This document shows, piece after piece, positions 43,974 through 52,407 of a stretch of DNA of 64,000 nucleotides. Source of the DNA: Pseudomonadota bacterium (GTDB taxonomy: Bacteria; Pseudomonadota; Gammaproteobacteria; Burkholderiales; Burkholderiaceae_F); assembly GCA_021825945.1 (NCBI GenBank), contig JAKAFN010000001.1, positions 186,001-250,000 of the forward strand, read 5' to 3'. The notes below the pieces were generated by a model that was not told where the DNA came from, made no database searches, and saw only the letters and a list, made by a program, of their open reading frames with translations. Each line of letters begins with the position of its first letter. Positions within the stretch are counted from its first letter, which is position 1. Position numbers and translations under genes: made by a program.

Positions 43974-45619
43974 TGCCGAGCGGTGACATGGAGGTAGATC
44001 GATCGTCCGACCCGGGTCCGGGGCGCTTCTACAGCATCCTGTTTCCGTCGCCCGCGGTCGAGTCCGCTCAAGAGCGTCCGGACACGCGCGAATTGTTCCA
44101 TGATCTGTTCCTCGATCGGATCTTCGATGCGGCATACGGCGCGCTGGCACCGCCCAAACGCTCGACGTTCGAATATGGCCGGCAAGACCCCGATGCCGAT
44201 TGGCGGGACGAGGTTTGGACCGGAATGCGCAAATTCTTCTCCATGCCGGTGGCCGATGCCGAATTCGCGCGGCAACGTCAGGCCGTAGCGCGCGACCTCG
44301 GGCGCGAGGAGATTGCGCGGCCCCTGTCGGATTTTCAGGCCGAAATGGCCGTGATGCGCGAGAACCTGCGCCGTGTCAAGCGCGCCTCCGGGCGGATCGA
44401 GGCGCAGGGCTGGTTACTGGGCGCGGCGCGAATCTATTGCGACGCGCTCGAGAAACTGCAGGCGGGACTCGATGCGGCGGAGCCGCAATCGGGGATCCTG
44501 CGCATGCTGTGCTCCGATCTGGTTGCCGATCTCGCCGGATCGGCGCACCGGGCGTTCCGAAGCCGGGTCACCGAGTTGCAGCGGGATCTTGCCCAGGTTC
44601 GATATGCCGTGCGGATCGCCGGAGATCAGGTCACGGTGCTGCCGGATCCCGAAGCGGAAGACTATAGCGCCGCCGTCGCCAGGACCTTTTCCCGCTTCCG
44701 CCAGGGGGACGTTCGCGACTACCGCGTGCGGTTCGCAAGCGAAGTGTCGATGAACCACATCGAGGAGCAGATCATCGATCGCGTCGCGCTGCGATATCCC
44801 GATCTGTTCGATCGGCTGGATCGGTTTGGCCGGCAGGACGCCGAGTTTGCAGACCCGCGGTGGATCCGCCTCGATCGAGAATTGCCGTTTTACCTGTCGT
44901 GGTGGGATTTTCTTCGTCGCCTCGCACCGGCCGGAGTCAAGAACTGTCTTCCCGATCTCGTCTCCGAGGGGGATATCGATGTCGCCGATGCCGTTGATCT
45001 GGCCCTGGCCGAGCAGTCCGTGCGTGCGGCGAAAACGGTGGTCGCGAACGATGTCACGCTGCGTGGCGATGAGCGCATGATCGTCGTCACCGGCCCGAAT
45101 CACGGCGGTAAGACGACGTTGGCGCGCGCTTTTGGCCAACTGCACTACATCGCCAGTCTGGGACTTCCCGTCGCCGCGGCACAGGCGCAACTGCGCCTTC
45201 CCGACCGTGTCTTGACCCACTTCGAGCGGGCGGAGGACATCCAAACCCAACGAGGAAAGCTGCAGGATGATCTGGTGCGGATGCATCGCATCCTCGGCAT
45301 CGCCGGCGCGCGCAGCATCGTGGTGATGAATGAAGTCTTTTCGTCGACCTCGCTCGACGACGCGCTCTGGCTCGGTCGCCGCATGATGGGGAAGCTCAAG
45401 GAGATCGGCTGCGCGTGCATCTTCGTGACGTTCCTCGATGAACTGGCGACCTTCGACGCGAACACGGTCAGCATGGTGGCGCTCGTCGATCCCAGCGACC
45501 CGACGATCCGTACATACAAGGTCGACCGGAGATCGTCCGACGGCAAGGCATATGCCCAGTCCTTGGCCGAGAGATACCGAGTTACGCGATTCTGGTTAGC
45601 ACAGCGGATCGCGGGATGA
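43973..45619 (+). CDS. MutS-like ATPase, first of a pair
   Basis: This 548-residue protein ends in a MutS-type ABC ATPase. The Walker A GPNHGGKTTLARAFGQ (about residue 366), ALAEQSVRAAKTVVAND as connector, the Walker B-like SIVVMNEVFSSTSLDDA (N-E replaces D-E of canonical MutS), and the switch region IFVTFLDELA are visible. The first about 330 residues are helical (ELFHDLFLDRIFDAAYG, MRENLRRVKRASGRIEAQ, a MutS core/lever-like region). The mismatch-binding domain I with F-x-E is absent. It is thus neither MutS nor MutS2 (no Smr domain). Its start overlaps the cfa stop, and its stop overlaps the next gene (ATGA). Confidence 0.85.
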   Translation: MPSGDMEVDRSSDPGPGRFYSILFPSPAVESAQERPDTRELFHDLFLDRIFDAAYGALAPPKRSTFEYGRQDPDADWRDEVWTGMRKFFSMPVADAEFARQRQAVARDLGREEIARPLSDFQAEMAVMRENLRRVKRASGRIEAQGWLLGAARIYCDALEKLQAGLDAAEPQSGILRMLCSDLVADLAGSAHRAFRSRVTELQRDLAQVRYAVRIAGDQVTVLPDPEAEDYSAAVARTFSRFRQGDVRDYRVRFASEVSMNHIEEQIIDRVALRYPDLFDRLDRFGRQDAEFADPRWIRLDRELPFYLSWWDFLRRLAPAGVKNCLPDLVSEGDIDVADAVDLALAEQSVRAAKTVVANDVTLRGDERMIVVTGPNHGGKTTLARAFGQLHYIASLGLPVAAAQAQLRLPDRVLTHFERAEDIQTQRGKLQDDLVRMHRILGIAGARSIVVMNEVFSSTSLDDALWLGRRMMGKLKEIGCACIFVTFLDELATFDANTVSMVALVDPSDPTIRTYKVDRRSSDGKAYAQSLAERYRVTRFWLAQRIAG

Positions 45620-47163
45620 AGCCCCATCTCCTGGCTCCCGCCGATTCGGCGGAATCGGTCGTCCCGGCGCAATGGGGTGACGTGTCGCGCGATCTCGGAC
45701 TCGACACGCTGTTCGATGCCATGGCCGGAGGTGACGAGTACGTCCGCGCAGTCGTTGCACGTGTCATCGGAGCGGCGGCCGGCGCCGGCGATGCGACGGT
45801 CATCGCGTATCGACAGGCGGCGATCTCCGATGCGCTGGCGCATCCGCGGGAACTGGACGACCTGTACGGAATCGTGCTGGAGGCGATCGCGACGCGCAAG
45901 CAGCACTTCTTCGGCCTGGATATGCTCGGCCGCTACGCCGGCTCGACGCTGCATGGGGCCATCGGGATCCTGCAGTCGTTGATGACACACCTGCGACGCC
46001 TGCGCGATCGCGCGACCGAAGTCGATGCGGCATTCTCCTCCCTAGCATTCCGCGATCTGTTCGGACAGTTGCGGTCGGAACTGAGCGACGACTGGATGGC
46101 CGATGCGCAGGGGCATTTGGCGACTCTGCAGTTTCGTGACGGCATGATGTTTCGTGCCGGACTCGGTCCGGGAAACGGTCTCGTGCTTCCGGTTTTATAT
46201 TCCGGGTCCGACAACCGTTCCGGATGGCTGGGACGGCTGCTGCACAAGGTGCCGTCGGAGTATGAATTCCGGCTGCACCCACGCGATGAGGCGGGTGCCC
46301 GTGCATTGTCGGAACTGCGTGACCGCGCCATCAACGAGGTGGCCAATGCCGTCGCACAGGCGGCCCAACACATATTCACCTTTCTTGATGCGCTGCGCTC
46401 CGACCTGGCGTTTCATATCGGTTGCGTGCGCTTGGCCGATCGGCTCCGGACGCTCGAAGTGCCGATCTGTCTGCCGCAGTTTTCGCCCCCGACGACACCG
46501 CAGTTGCGTGCTCGCGCGCTCCGCGATCCGACGCTGGCGCTGATCCGCGGCCGCGCACCCGAGGCGAATGATTTCGATGCGGACCGTCGCCGCCTTCTCG
46601 TCGTCACCGGCGCCAACCAGGGGGGTAAGTCGACGTTCCTGCGTTCGCTTGGCGTTGCGCAGATCATGCTGCAAGCCGGGATGTTCGTCGCCGCGACGTC
46701 GTATGTCGGCACGCTGTCCGCCGGCGTGTTCACCCATTTCAAGCGCGAAGAGGACCCCGCCATGCAGGGCGGGAAGTTGGACGAGGAGTTGGTGCGGATG
46801 AGTGCTATCGCGGACCACATCCGGCCGGCCGCGATCTGGTTGTCAAACGAATCGTTCTCGTCGACCAATGAGCGTGAGGGCTCGCAACTGCTGCTCGATG
46901 TCGTCGGCGCGCTGGGTGACCGTGGGATTTTCGTCTGGATGGTGACCCACCTCTTCGATGCCGCGCGCCGCCTGAACGCGATGCGGCGCGACGATGCGCT
47001 GTTTCTGCGCGCGCCGCGGGCCGATGGCGGCGTGCGCACATTCCGGTTGGAGGTGGGGGAGCCGCAGCAGACGAGTTACGGTGCCGACCTGTATGCCGAG
47101 GTGTTCGGCAATGACGACCCCGGGGAGCAGAAGCCGGCGTCGAGGTCTGCCGGCGAAACATAG
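45616..47163 (+). CDS. MutS-like ATPase, second of a pair
   Basis: This 515-residue second MutS-like ATPase is coupled to the first by ATGA overlap. The core is the Walker A VVTGANQGGKSTFLRSLG (about residue 330), FTHFKREEDPAMQGGKLDEELVR, the Walker B-like IWLSNESFSSTNEREGSQLL (N-E again), and VWMVTHLFDAARRL (switch His). The region before it contains FHIGCVRLADRLRTLE, typical of the MutS core/lever. There is no mismatch-binding or Smr domain. The two proteins share the N-E-x-F-S-S-T signature, which suggests a heterodimer with unknown cargo. Confidence 0.85.
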   Translation: MKPHLLAPADSAESVVPAQWGDVSRDLGLDTLFDAMAGGDEYVRAVVARVIGAAAGAGDATVIAYRQAAISDALAHPRELDDLYGIVLEAIATRKQHFFGLDMLGRYAGSTLHGAIGILQSLMTHLRRLRDRATEVDAAFSSLAFRDLFGQLRSELSDDWMADAQGHLATLQFRDGMMFRAGLGPGNGLVLPVLYSGSDNRSGWLGRLLHKVPSEYEFRLHPRDEAGARALSELRDRAINEVANAVAQAAQHIFTFLDALRSDLAFHIGCVRLADRLRTLEVPICLPQFSPPTTPQLRARALRDPTLALIRGRAPEANDFDADRRRLLVVTGANQGGKSTFLRSLGVAQIMLQAGMFVAATSYVGTLSAGVFTHFKREEDPAMQGGKLDEELVRMSAIADHIRPAAIWLSNESFSSTNEREGSQLLLDVVGALGDRGIFVWMVTHLFDAARRLNAMRRDDALFLRAPRADGGVRTFRLEVGEPQQTSYGADLYAEVFGNDDPGEQKPASRSAGET

Positions 47164-47210
47164 CGTCCGGGAACGTCTGTGCGATGCCGGGACCCGAAAG
47201 CCAGCGGCAC

Positions 47211-47933
47211 CTATCGAGGCCAGATGCGTACGACGAGCGGCACGATCACCGCCGTCAACAGACCGTTCAATCCGATTCCCAACGCCGCAAAGGCCGCGGC
47301 CAGACTGTGGAGGGGGGCGACCCGCGCCGCGGCCAATCCACTTCCGGCGACGCCGGCCGCGAATCCCTGGACCCGCCAGTCGCGGATGCGCAGGTGCCGC
47401 AGTGTCGTCTGGACGCAGATTGCGGCGACGATGCCGCCGGCGATTGCCATCGTCGCCGTCAGGGCGGGGATGCCGCCGATTTCGTCGGCAATCGGCATCG
47501 CGATCGGCGTGGTCGCCGCCTTTGGGGCAATCGAGAGCATCACCTCTCGCGTCCCGCCGAGAAGCCGAACGATGGCAATGCCGCTGACGATCGACGTCAG
47601 CGACCCGGCAAGTAGGGAGAGCACGACCGCCATCGGGATGCGGCGGACCTGCGGCAGGTGGCGCGCCAGGGGAACGGCGAGCGCCACCGTTGCCGGGCCG
47701 AGCAGCATATGGATGAAGCGCGCGCCCGAAAAGTAGCGTGCATACGTCGTGTGCGTCAACTGCAGGATCGGGATGATCACCAGGATCGCGATCAGTACCG
47801 GATTGGCCAGCGGGGAGTCGTTGCAGCGACGCTGGATCCGGGACCCGAGTTCATATGCGCCGATGGTCAGCGTCAACCAGACCAGGGGACTGTCCCGCAG
47901 TGGTGTCCAGACGGTTTCGATGAGCTCGCGCAT
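47211..47933 (-). CDS. lrgB: LrgB/YohK-family membrane protein
   Basis: This is a 240-residue LrgB-family protein (CidB/YohK), part of a holin/antiholin-like pair also linked to pyruvate or glycolate transport. About seven helices include LGPATVALAVPLARHLPQVR, SIAPKAATTPIAMPIADEIGG (the family signature with K-A-A-T-T-P-I-A), and ALTATMAIAGGIVAAICV. The start overlaps the end of lrgA (ATGA on the minus strand). It is convergent with the MutS-like operon. Confidence 0.93.
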   Translation of the reverse strand: MRELIETVWTPLRDSPLVWLTLTIGAYELGSRIQRRCNDSPLANPVLIAILVIIPILQLTHTTYARYFSGARFIHMLLGPATVALAVPLARHLPQVRRIPMAVVLSLLAGSLTSIVSGIAIVRLLGGTREVMLSIAPKAATTPIAMPIADEIGGIPALTATMAIAGGIVAAICVQTTLRHLRIRDWRVQGFAAGVAGSGLAAARVAPLHSLAAAFAALGIGLNGLLTAVIVPLVVRIWPR

Positions 47934-48361
47934 CAGGTGTCCTTGCCGGCCGTCTGCGACGACCCTGTCTCCGCGTCGAGCTCCGCGAACGCAGTGGCCG
48001 CGGACGCTGCCCGGGTCATGCGGTGCATCACGACGCCCGTCGCGATCACGCCCAGGATCGTCGAGCCGACGATGCCGGCGACGATCGGCGCCCACTCTCG
48101 GCGCAGCATCGACGCCTCGGCCATGATTCCCACGCCGGCAGGAACGAAGAGCAGGCCCATGTTGCGGATCAACGCGCCGGCGGCGTTCGACAGGTGGGTC
48201 GGCGGCCGAGATCCTTCTTCGTCGTTCCGGCCGCGGAAGACCAATGCGACCGTCAACAGGAACATGCCGATGACCGGTCCGGGAAGCGGGATATGGGTCG
48301 TCCTGCGGAGGATTTCGCCGAGCAGTTGAAATCCGAGCAGGACGAGGAAAGCCATGGGCAT
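47933..48361 (-). CDS. lrgA: LrgA/CidA-family membrane protein
   Basis: This is a 142-residue LrgA-family holin-like protein with four helices. LLGFQLLGEILRRTTHIPLPGPVIGMFLLTVAL carries the family motif (L-P-G-P-V-I-G-M), and LLFVPAGVGIMA the second. ATG 48361 is preferred over a second ATG two codons later. It precedes and overlaps lrgB. Divergent transcription with the chromate transporter leaves about 50-80 bp for both promoters. Confidence 0.9.
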   Translation of the reverse strand: MPMAFLVLLGFQLLGEILRRTTHIPLPGPVIGMFLLTVALVFRGRNDEEGSRPPTHLSNAAGALIRNMGLLFVPAGVGIMAEASMLRREWAPIVAGIVGSTILGVIATGVVMHRMTRAASAATAFAELDAETGSSQTAGKDT

Positions 48362-48413
48362 CGTGGAATCCTTTCGATACCGGACGGACGTGCCGACGCG
48401 AGTCGGGAGACCG

Positions 48414-49643
48414 ATGCGGCGTGCGATGATACTGCGCGATATGGGACGTTCGAGCGATTGCACCGGTTCGCCGGGTGAGGTTCTGCGCGCCTTTTTGATG
48501 CTGGGCGTGCGCTGTTTCGGCGGCCCGGTTGCGCACATCGGCTATTTCCGCGATGAATTCGTCATGCGGCGACGCTGGCTCGATGAGGATGGCTTTGCCG
48601 ACCTGGTCGGGCTTTGTCAGTTTCTGCCCGGCCCCGCGAGCAGCCAGGTCGGGTTTGCGATCGGTTTGCTACGGGCGGGTTATCTCGGTGGTGTCGCGGC
48701 ATGGTTCGGCTTCACGTTACCTTCGGCGGCCGCACTGGTGCTGTTTGCCGGTGCGATGGGCATGTTTGCCGGTCCAGCGGGTACGGCGCTGCTTCATGGA
48801 CTGAAACTGGTTGCGGTGGCCGTCGTTGCGCAAGCCGTCCTCGGAATGACCCGCAGCCTGTGCCCCGACCGCGTGCGGGCGTCGATCGCCCTGATGGCGG
48901 CCGTGATCGTTCTGTCGTCGACATCGTCGGCCATGCAGATTGCCGTGATCCTGCTGGGTGCGATGGCAGGCTGGGCATTCGCTCGCGCGCCCGTCCCGCA
49001 GAGAGGATCGGCGGCGCTTGCATTTCCGGTTTCACGTACCGCGGGTGTCGTGGCATGGATGGGTTTTTTCGGCGTCCTCATCGGCATTCCGCTTGGGCGG
49101 AGTCTGGCGGACGGATCGGGGCCGGCGCATTTCGAGGCGTTCTATCGGGCCGGGGCGCTCGTGTTCGGCGGCGGCCATGTGGTGTTGCCGTTGCTCCACG
49201 AGGCGTTCGTATCGCGCGGCTGGGTCGATGATCGGGTGTTTCTCGCCGGCTACGGCGCAGCACAGGCGGTCCCCGGGCCGCTCTTCAGTTTTGCGGCGTA
49301 TCTCGGGTGGTTCGCCAGTCCGCAGCACCGGTTGGCGGGGGCCGCGCTCGGCCTGCTGGGGATCTTTCTCCCGGGCATCCTGGCGCTGGTCGGCGCATTG
49401 CCGTTCTGGAGTCGCCTGCGCGCCGGCATCGCTGCGCAGGCGGCGATGCGCGGTGTCCAGGCGGCGGTGGTCGGTTTGCTCGCGGCGGCGTTCTACGATC
49501 CGATCTGGACGACATCGATCCGCGGGCCGGGGGATGTCGCCATCGCACTTTCGGGGTTCGTGCTGCTGACGGTCTGGAAGGCGCCGCCGGTCGCGGTGGT
49601 GGTGTGCAGCGCGATTGCCGCGATGGTCGTCGCCAACGGATGA
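48414..49643 (+). CDS. chrA: Chromate transporter ChrA (two-domain form)
   Basis: This protein of about 409 residues is of the CHR family that exports chromate. It has two homologous halves, each with about five or six helices. The first opens with LGVRCFGGPVAHIGYFRDEFV and FCQFLPGPASSQVGF-like (LCQFLPGPASSQVG) motifs, and the second with GALVFGGGHVVLPLLHEAFV and GAAQAVPGPLFSFAAYLG. Both halves have the F-G-G-x and P-G-P signatures. Several in-frame ATGs lie at 48414, 48426 and 48441, and the true start is uncertain. Chromate or another anion may be the natural substrate. Confidence 0.88.
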   Translation: MRRAMILRDMGRSSDCTGSPGEVLRAFLMLGVRCFGGPVAHIGYFRDEFVMRRRWLDEDGFADLVGLCQFLPGPASSQVGFAIGLLRAGYLGGVAAWFGFTLPSAAALVLFAGAMGMFAGPAGTALLHGLKLVAVAVVAQAVLGMTRSLCPDRVRASIALMAAVIVLSSTSSAMQIAVILLGAMAGWAFARAPVPQRGSAALAFPVSRTAGVVAWMGFFGVLIGIPLGRSLADGSGPAHFEAFYRAGALVFGGGHVVLPLLHEAFVSRGWVDDRVFLAGYGAAQAVPGPLFSFAAYLGWFASPQHRLAGAALGLLGIFLPGILALVGALPFWSRLRAGIAAQAAMRGVQAAVVGLLAAAFYDPIWTTSIRGPGDVAIALSGFVLLTVWKAPPVAVVVCSAIAAMVVANG

Positions 49644-49770
49644 TGAGCGGCCCGGGTGCCGGCCCGCGACCGATTCCGGCGTACAGTATCGTCCGTGTCC
49701 GCAACCGCGGCGGCGGTTGCGGTCTGCGGGCCACCGGCGTACCGGCATCGAGCGATCGAGGGAGACTGCG

Positions 49771-50190
49771 ATGGAGATCCGTGTCGAACGTGATGCACCC
49801 TGGATGAGCGAGTCCCGCCAACTCCCCGCGGTGACCTACAATCGGATGCGAATCCTCCTCGGCAAGTCGCCCGGTAGCGTGTTCGTGCCGATCCGCAGCA
49901 TGCAATTCCTCGCGATCGTCGATGCCGAAGAAATCGTGTTCGTCGACCATATCCGGAAAAATTGGGCGACCATCGCGTGGCGCGATTTCCGACCCGGGCA
50001 GCGTAGCGCGCTCGACGCTGCGGTGCCGTACCACGCGGTCTACTATCGCGACGACGGATTGATCCTGATGCGGCGGCTGCAAGGCGAGTTCGACGCCGCG
50101 CTGGCTGCGCTCGCCGCCAAGGCGCCTGCCGCCGGACACCCGGCACGGGTCCTTGATTTCGTCTCGCGCACGGGCCGAGCGGCTTCCTGA
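49771..50190 (+). CDS. Hypothetical protein
   Basis: This 139-residue cytoplasmic protein is one that I do not recognise. The N-terminal about 100 residues alternate strands (MEIRVERDAPWMSESRQL, SVFVPIRSMQFLAIVDAEEIVFVD, TIAWRDFRPGQRS) and suggest a compact beta-rich fold. The C-terminus is helical and Ala-rich. GGGAG lies just before ATG 49771, and the coding bias fits neighbours, so the gene is probably real. It is 127 bp after chrA and convergent with the next gene. Confidence 0.6.
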   Translation: MEIRVERDAPWMSESRQLPAVTYNRMRILLGKSPGSVFVPIRSMQFLAIVDAEEIVFVDHIRKNWATIAWRDFRPGQRSALDAAVPYHAVYYRDDGLILMRRLQGEFDAALAALAAKAPAAGHPARVLDFVSRTGRAAS

Positions 50191-50296
50191 CCGGGCCTCG
50201 ATCGCCCGGGGACCCGGAGCGCCCCGATCACGCGGTCTACGTCCCGGCGGTCTACGCCCCGTTTGCGGCCTGCTTCAACGGTTTGCCGGGTCCGAC

Positions 50297-50614
50297 TCAG
50301 TCATCGTCGCCGAGTTCGGGGTCCCACCCTTTGGCGCGCGCTTCCGCGCGGACCTTGTCGTAGATTTCGGCGTGCCGGCTGCGCAGTGCCTCGGGAAGCC
50401 GGCTCGGCAGGTTGCCGTACCGGTCCCACTCCGTATCGACGCGATCCATCAGTGCCTGCATGCGACCGAGATCCCAGTTTCGGCAGTCCTCGTCCTCAGG
50501 AAGGAACCCGAAGACCCAGGCGTCCAGCACCACTCGACCGAGTTGCGTGAGTCCGTGCTTGTCTTGGTGAAAGCCGACATACGGATCGGCGCCGCGGTTT
50601 TTTCCGGAATTCAT
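50297..50614 (-). CDS. Hypothetical acidic protein
   Basis: This 105-residue soluble protein of unknown function starts MNSGKNRGADPYVGFHQDKHG. It is helical and acidic, ending DPELGDDD. Trp and Tyr residues are conserved-looking (WDLGRMQALMDRVDTEWDRYGN), and there are no membrane segments. It shares its strand with the MESH1-like HD gene, 97 bp upstream of its start, so it may be co-transcribed with that gene. Confidence 0.6.
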   Translation of the reverse strand: MNSGKNRGADPYVGFHQDKHGLTQLGRVVLDAWVFGFLPEDEDCRNWDLGRMQALMDRVDTEWDRYGNLPSRLPEALRSRHAEIYDKVRAEARAKGWDPELGDDD

Positions 50615-50711
50615 CGGGTCAGTCTCACAGGAAGTAGTGCGAAGGCGTTGGATCGGCCGGGATTCGTATCGTAGCGCAGGGATGCGGGCGGATTTCCCGC
50701 AACGTCACCCG

Positions 50712-51317
50712 TCATGGGGTGGCGCAGCCTTCGCGCGGGGAGCCGTCGTCCTGCGGTTTGCCGGCGTAGGCATCCGCGAACGCGCGGAGCAGGGCGTCGT
50801 TGACGGGAGGCAGGCGATCGACGACATGCTTGGCCCACTCGAAGTATTCCTGCCGGCGCGCCAGAGGCCAACCGACCGGCGGCGCATGGGCAACGTCCCG
50901 GAGATTGCAGGTTTTGTCGGCGAGCTTCACGAGCGCTGCGCCGATGCTGACGTGGGATGCCTGCTCGATCTGCAGTTCCTTGCGGCGCTGTTTGGATAGG
51001 GCCTTGTCGTCGGTGACTTCCATGACCATCGATGCGACGGCGTCGCCGAACCGACTGCGCAATTCGGCCTCCGTGGTTTCCGTATCCTCGATGGTGTCGT
51101 GGAGAATCGCAGCGCGGAGCACGTCCAGATCCGTGATGCCGCCGATCGTCGCCAGCAGGTGCGCGAGCGCGATGGGGTGGTTGATGTATGGCGACGCGTC
51201 GGCATCTTTGCGGCGCTGCTTGCGGTGGCGATCGGCGGCGAACATCACGGCTTCGAGCAGCTCGGCGGCATCCGTGCTGCGGGTTTGGGGGGCGGTGCTC
51301 TGGGTTTGCTCCGTCAT
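50712..51317 (-). CDS. HD-domain (p)ppGpp hydrolase, MESH1-like
   Basis: This 201-residue single-domain HD phosphohydrolase is of the small alarmone hydrolase (MESH1/RelA-SpoT HD) type. Motifs are MFAADRHRKQRRKDADASPY (metal-coordinating His), NHPIALAHLL, ILHDTIEDTETTEAEL (HD motif) and VKLADKTCNLRDV (last metal Asp). It lacks the synthetase, TGS and ACT domains of SpoT, so it would only remove pyrophosphate from ppGpp or a similar nucleotide. ATG 51317 was chosen as the start; sequence encoded upstream is not conserved-looking. Confidence 0.88.
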   Translation of the reverse strand: MTEQTQSTAPQTRSTDAAELLEAVMFAADRHRKQRRKDADASPYINHPIALAHLLATIGGITDLDVLRAAILHDTIEDTETTEAELRSRFGDAVASMVMEVTDDKALSKQRRKELQIEQASHVSIGAALVKLADKTCNLRDVAHAPPVGWPLARRQEYFEWAKHVVDRLPPVNDALLRAFADAYAGKPQDDGSPREGCATP

Positions 51318-51489
51318 CGTGGGTTGGACTTCCGGTTCGTGATCTCGGTGCTCCGGGAGGCGGGGACACACCCCTCGGATCGCGTTCGCTCTCGGGGAAT
51401 GTACTCCATCGGACGATCTTCTGCGGGGGATGGATCCGGAACCGGGCCCGGCGTGCTAGGTTGCGCAGAATATTTCCGCGGAGGGAGAC

Positions 51490-52407
51490 GTGACGGAAGA
51501 CGGTCCGCTGCCATCGACGCCATCGCCCCGATTTCGGAGCGACGCGACGTCCTGCGTGAACTGCGCGGCGGCGCGGCATTATGTGCTGGACAGGCAGTGT
51601 CCGCAGGGCGGGTTTTCGTTCTATCGCACGCCGGAGTGGGGCGTCGAGGAGCCGAATGCCCTCGACACCTATGCCGCGCTGGCGTCGCTGCGCCGCTTGC
51701 GGACGTCCCCACCGAACTCCGGACGGATCGTCGATTGGCTGCAGGATTTGCAACGGACCGACGGCAGTTGGCCCAGTCTCCCCATCGCGTGGGCGGCGAT
51801 CGAGGCGCTTGCGTTGCTGCGCCGGACGCCGCGGTCGGACTCGCGCGCCTGGCTGCAAGACATCTGGGCGAGCCGTGTAGTCGCGTTCGCTGGCGGGGAA
51901 CGCGACTGGCGGGGCACCCTGGGCAGTCTTTTGCAGGTAGTGGAACTGCTGCGGCGTCTGGATCCGGACGTCCTGTCCGGCGGCCGGGATCTGCTGCAAA
52001 CCCGGTTCGATTGCGCGCGTACGGATGGCGGAGCCTGGGCGACTCCCGGCGCTGATCTCGAAACCACCGGCATCGCATGGCGATTGGCGCGGCGCGCCGG
52101 GTTGCGGGTCGACCGCGCGGCATTGCGGGCATGGTGGTGCCGTTGCGAAGATCCGGCGCTGGGGCTGCGGTTCGCTCCGCACGCATGGATGACTTCGGTC
52201 GGTGCGCTGCTCGGCGGGCTTGACGTGGCACAAGGACTGGGCGTGATGCCGCGCTACGCTGGGGCGATCTGTCGCCAGATCGGCATGCTCCAGCATTCCG
52301 GCGGCGGCTTCGGTGCCCGGCATCAGGCACTGCCTTCGCTGTGGGACACTTGGCAGGCGCTGTGCGCGGTGAGCCGATTGCAACGACTCTTGCGAGGCCA
52401 ATTATGA
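51490..52407 (+). CDS. Alpha-toroid (squalene-cyclase/prenyltransferase-like) protein
   Basis: This 305-residue protein is made of alpha-alpha barrel repeats like those of terpene cyclases and prenyltransferase beta subunits. It shows CPQGGFSFYRTPEWGVEEPN, DLQRTDGSWPSLPIAWAA, FDCARTDGGAWATPGADLET and LQHSGGGFGARHQALPSLWDTW, with the Q-x-x-x-G-x-F/W repeats. The D-x-D-D catalytic motif of class II squalene cyclases is not seen, and the length is half that of squalene-hopene cyclase. An N-terminal C-x2-C pair (TSCVNCAAA) is present. The start is GTG with GGAGGGAG upstream. The end overlaps ppsA by ATGA. The function is unknown. Confidence 0.75.
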   Translation: MTEDGPLPSTPSPRFRSDATSCVNCAAARHYVLDRQCPQGGFSFYRTPEWGVEEPNALDTYAALASLRRLRTSPPNSGRIVDWLQDLQRTDGSWPSLPIAWAAIEALALLRRTPRSDSRAWLQDIWASRVVAFAGGERDWRGTLGSLLQVVELLRRLDPDVLSGGRDLLQTRFDCARTDGGAWATPGADLETTGIAWRLARRAGLRVDRAALRAWWCRCEDPALGLRFAPHAWMTSVGALLGGLDVAQGLGVMPRYAGAICRQIGMLQHSGGGFGARHQALPSLWDTWQALCAVSRLQRLLRGQL

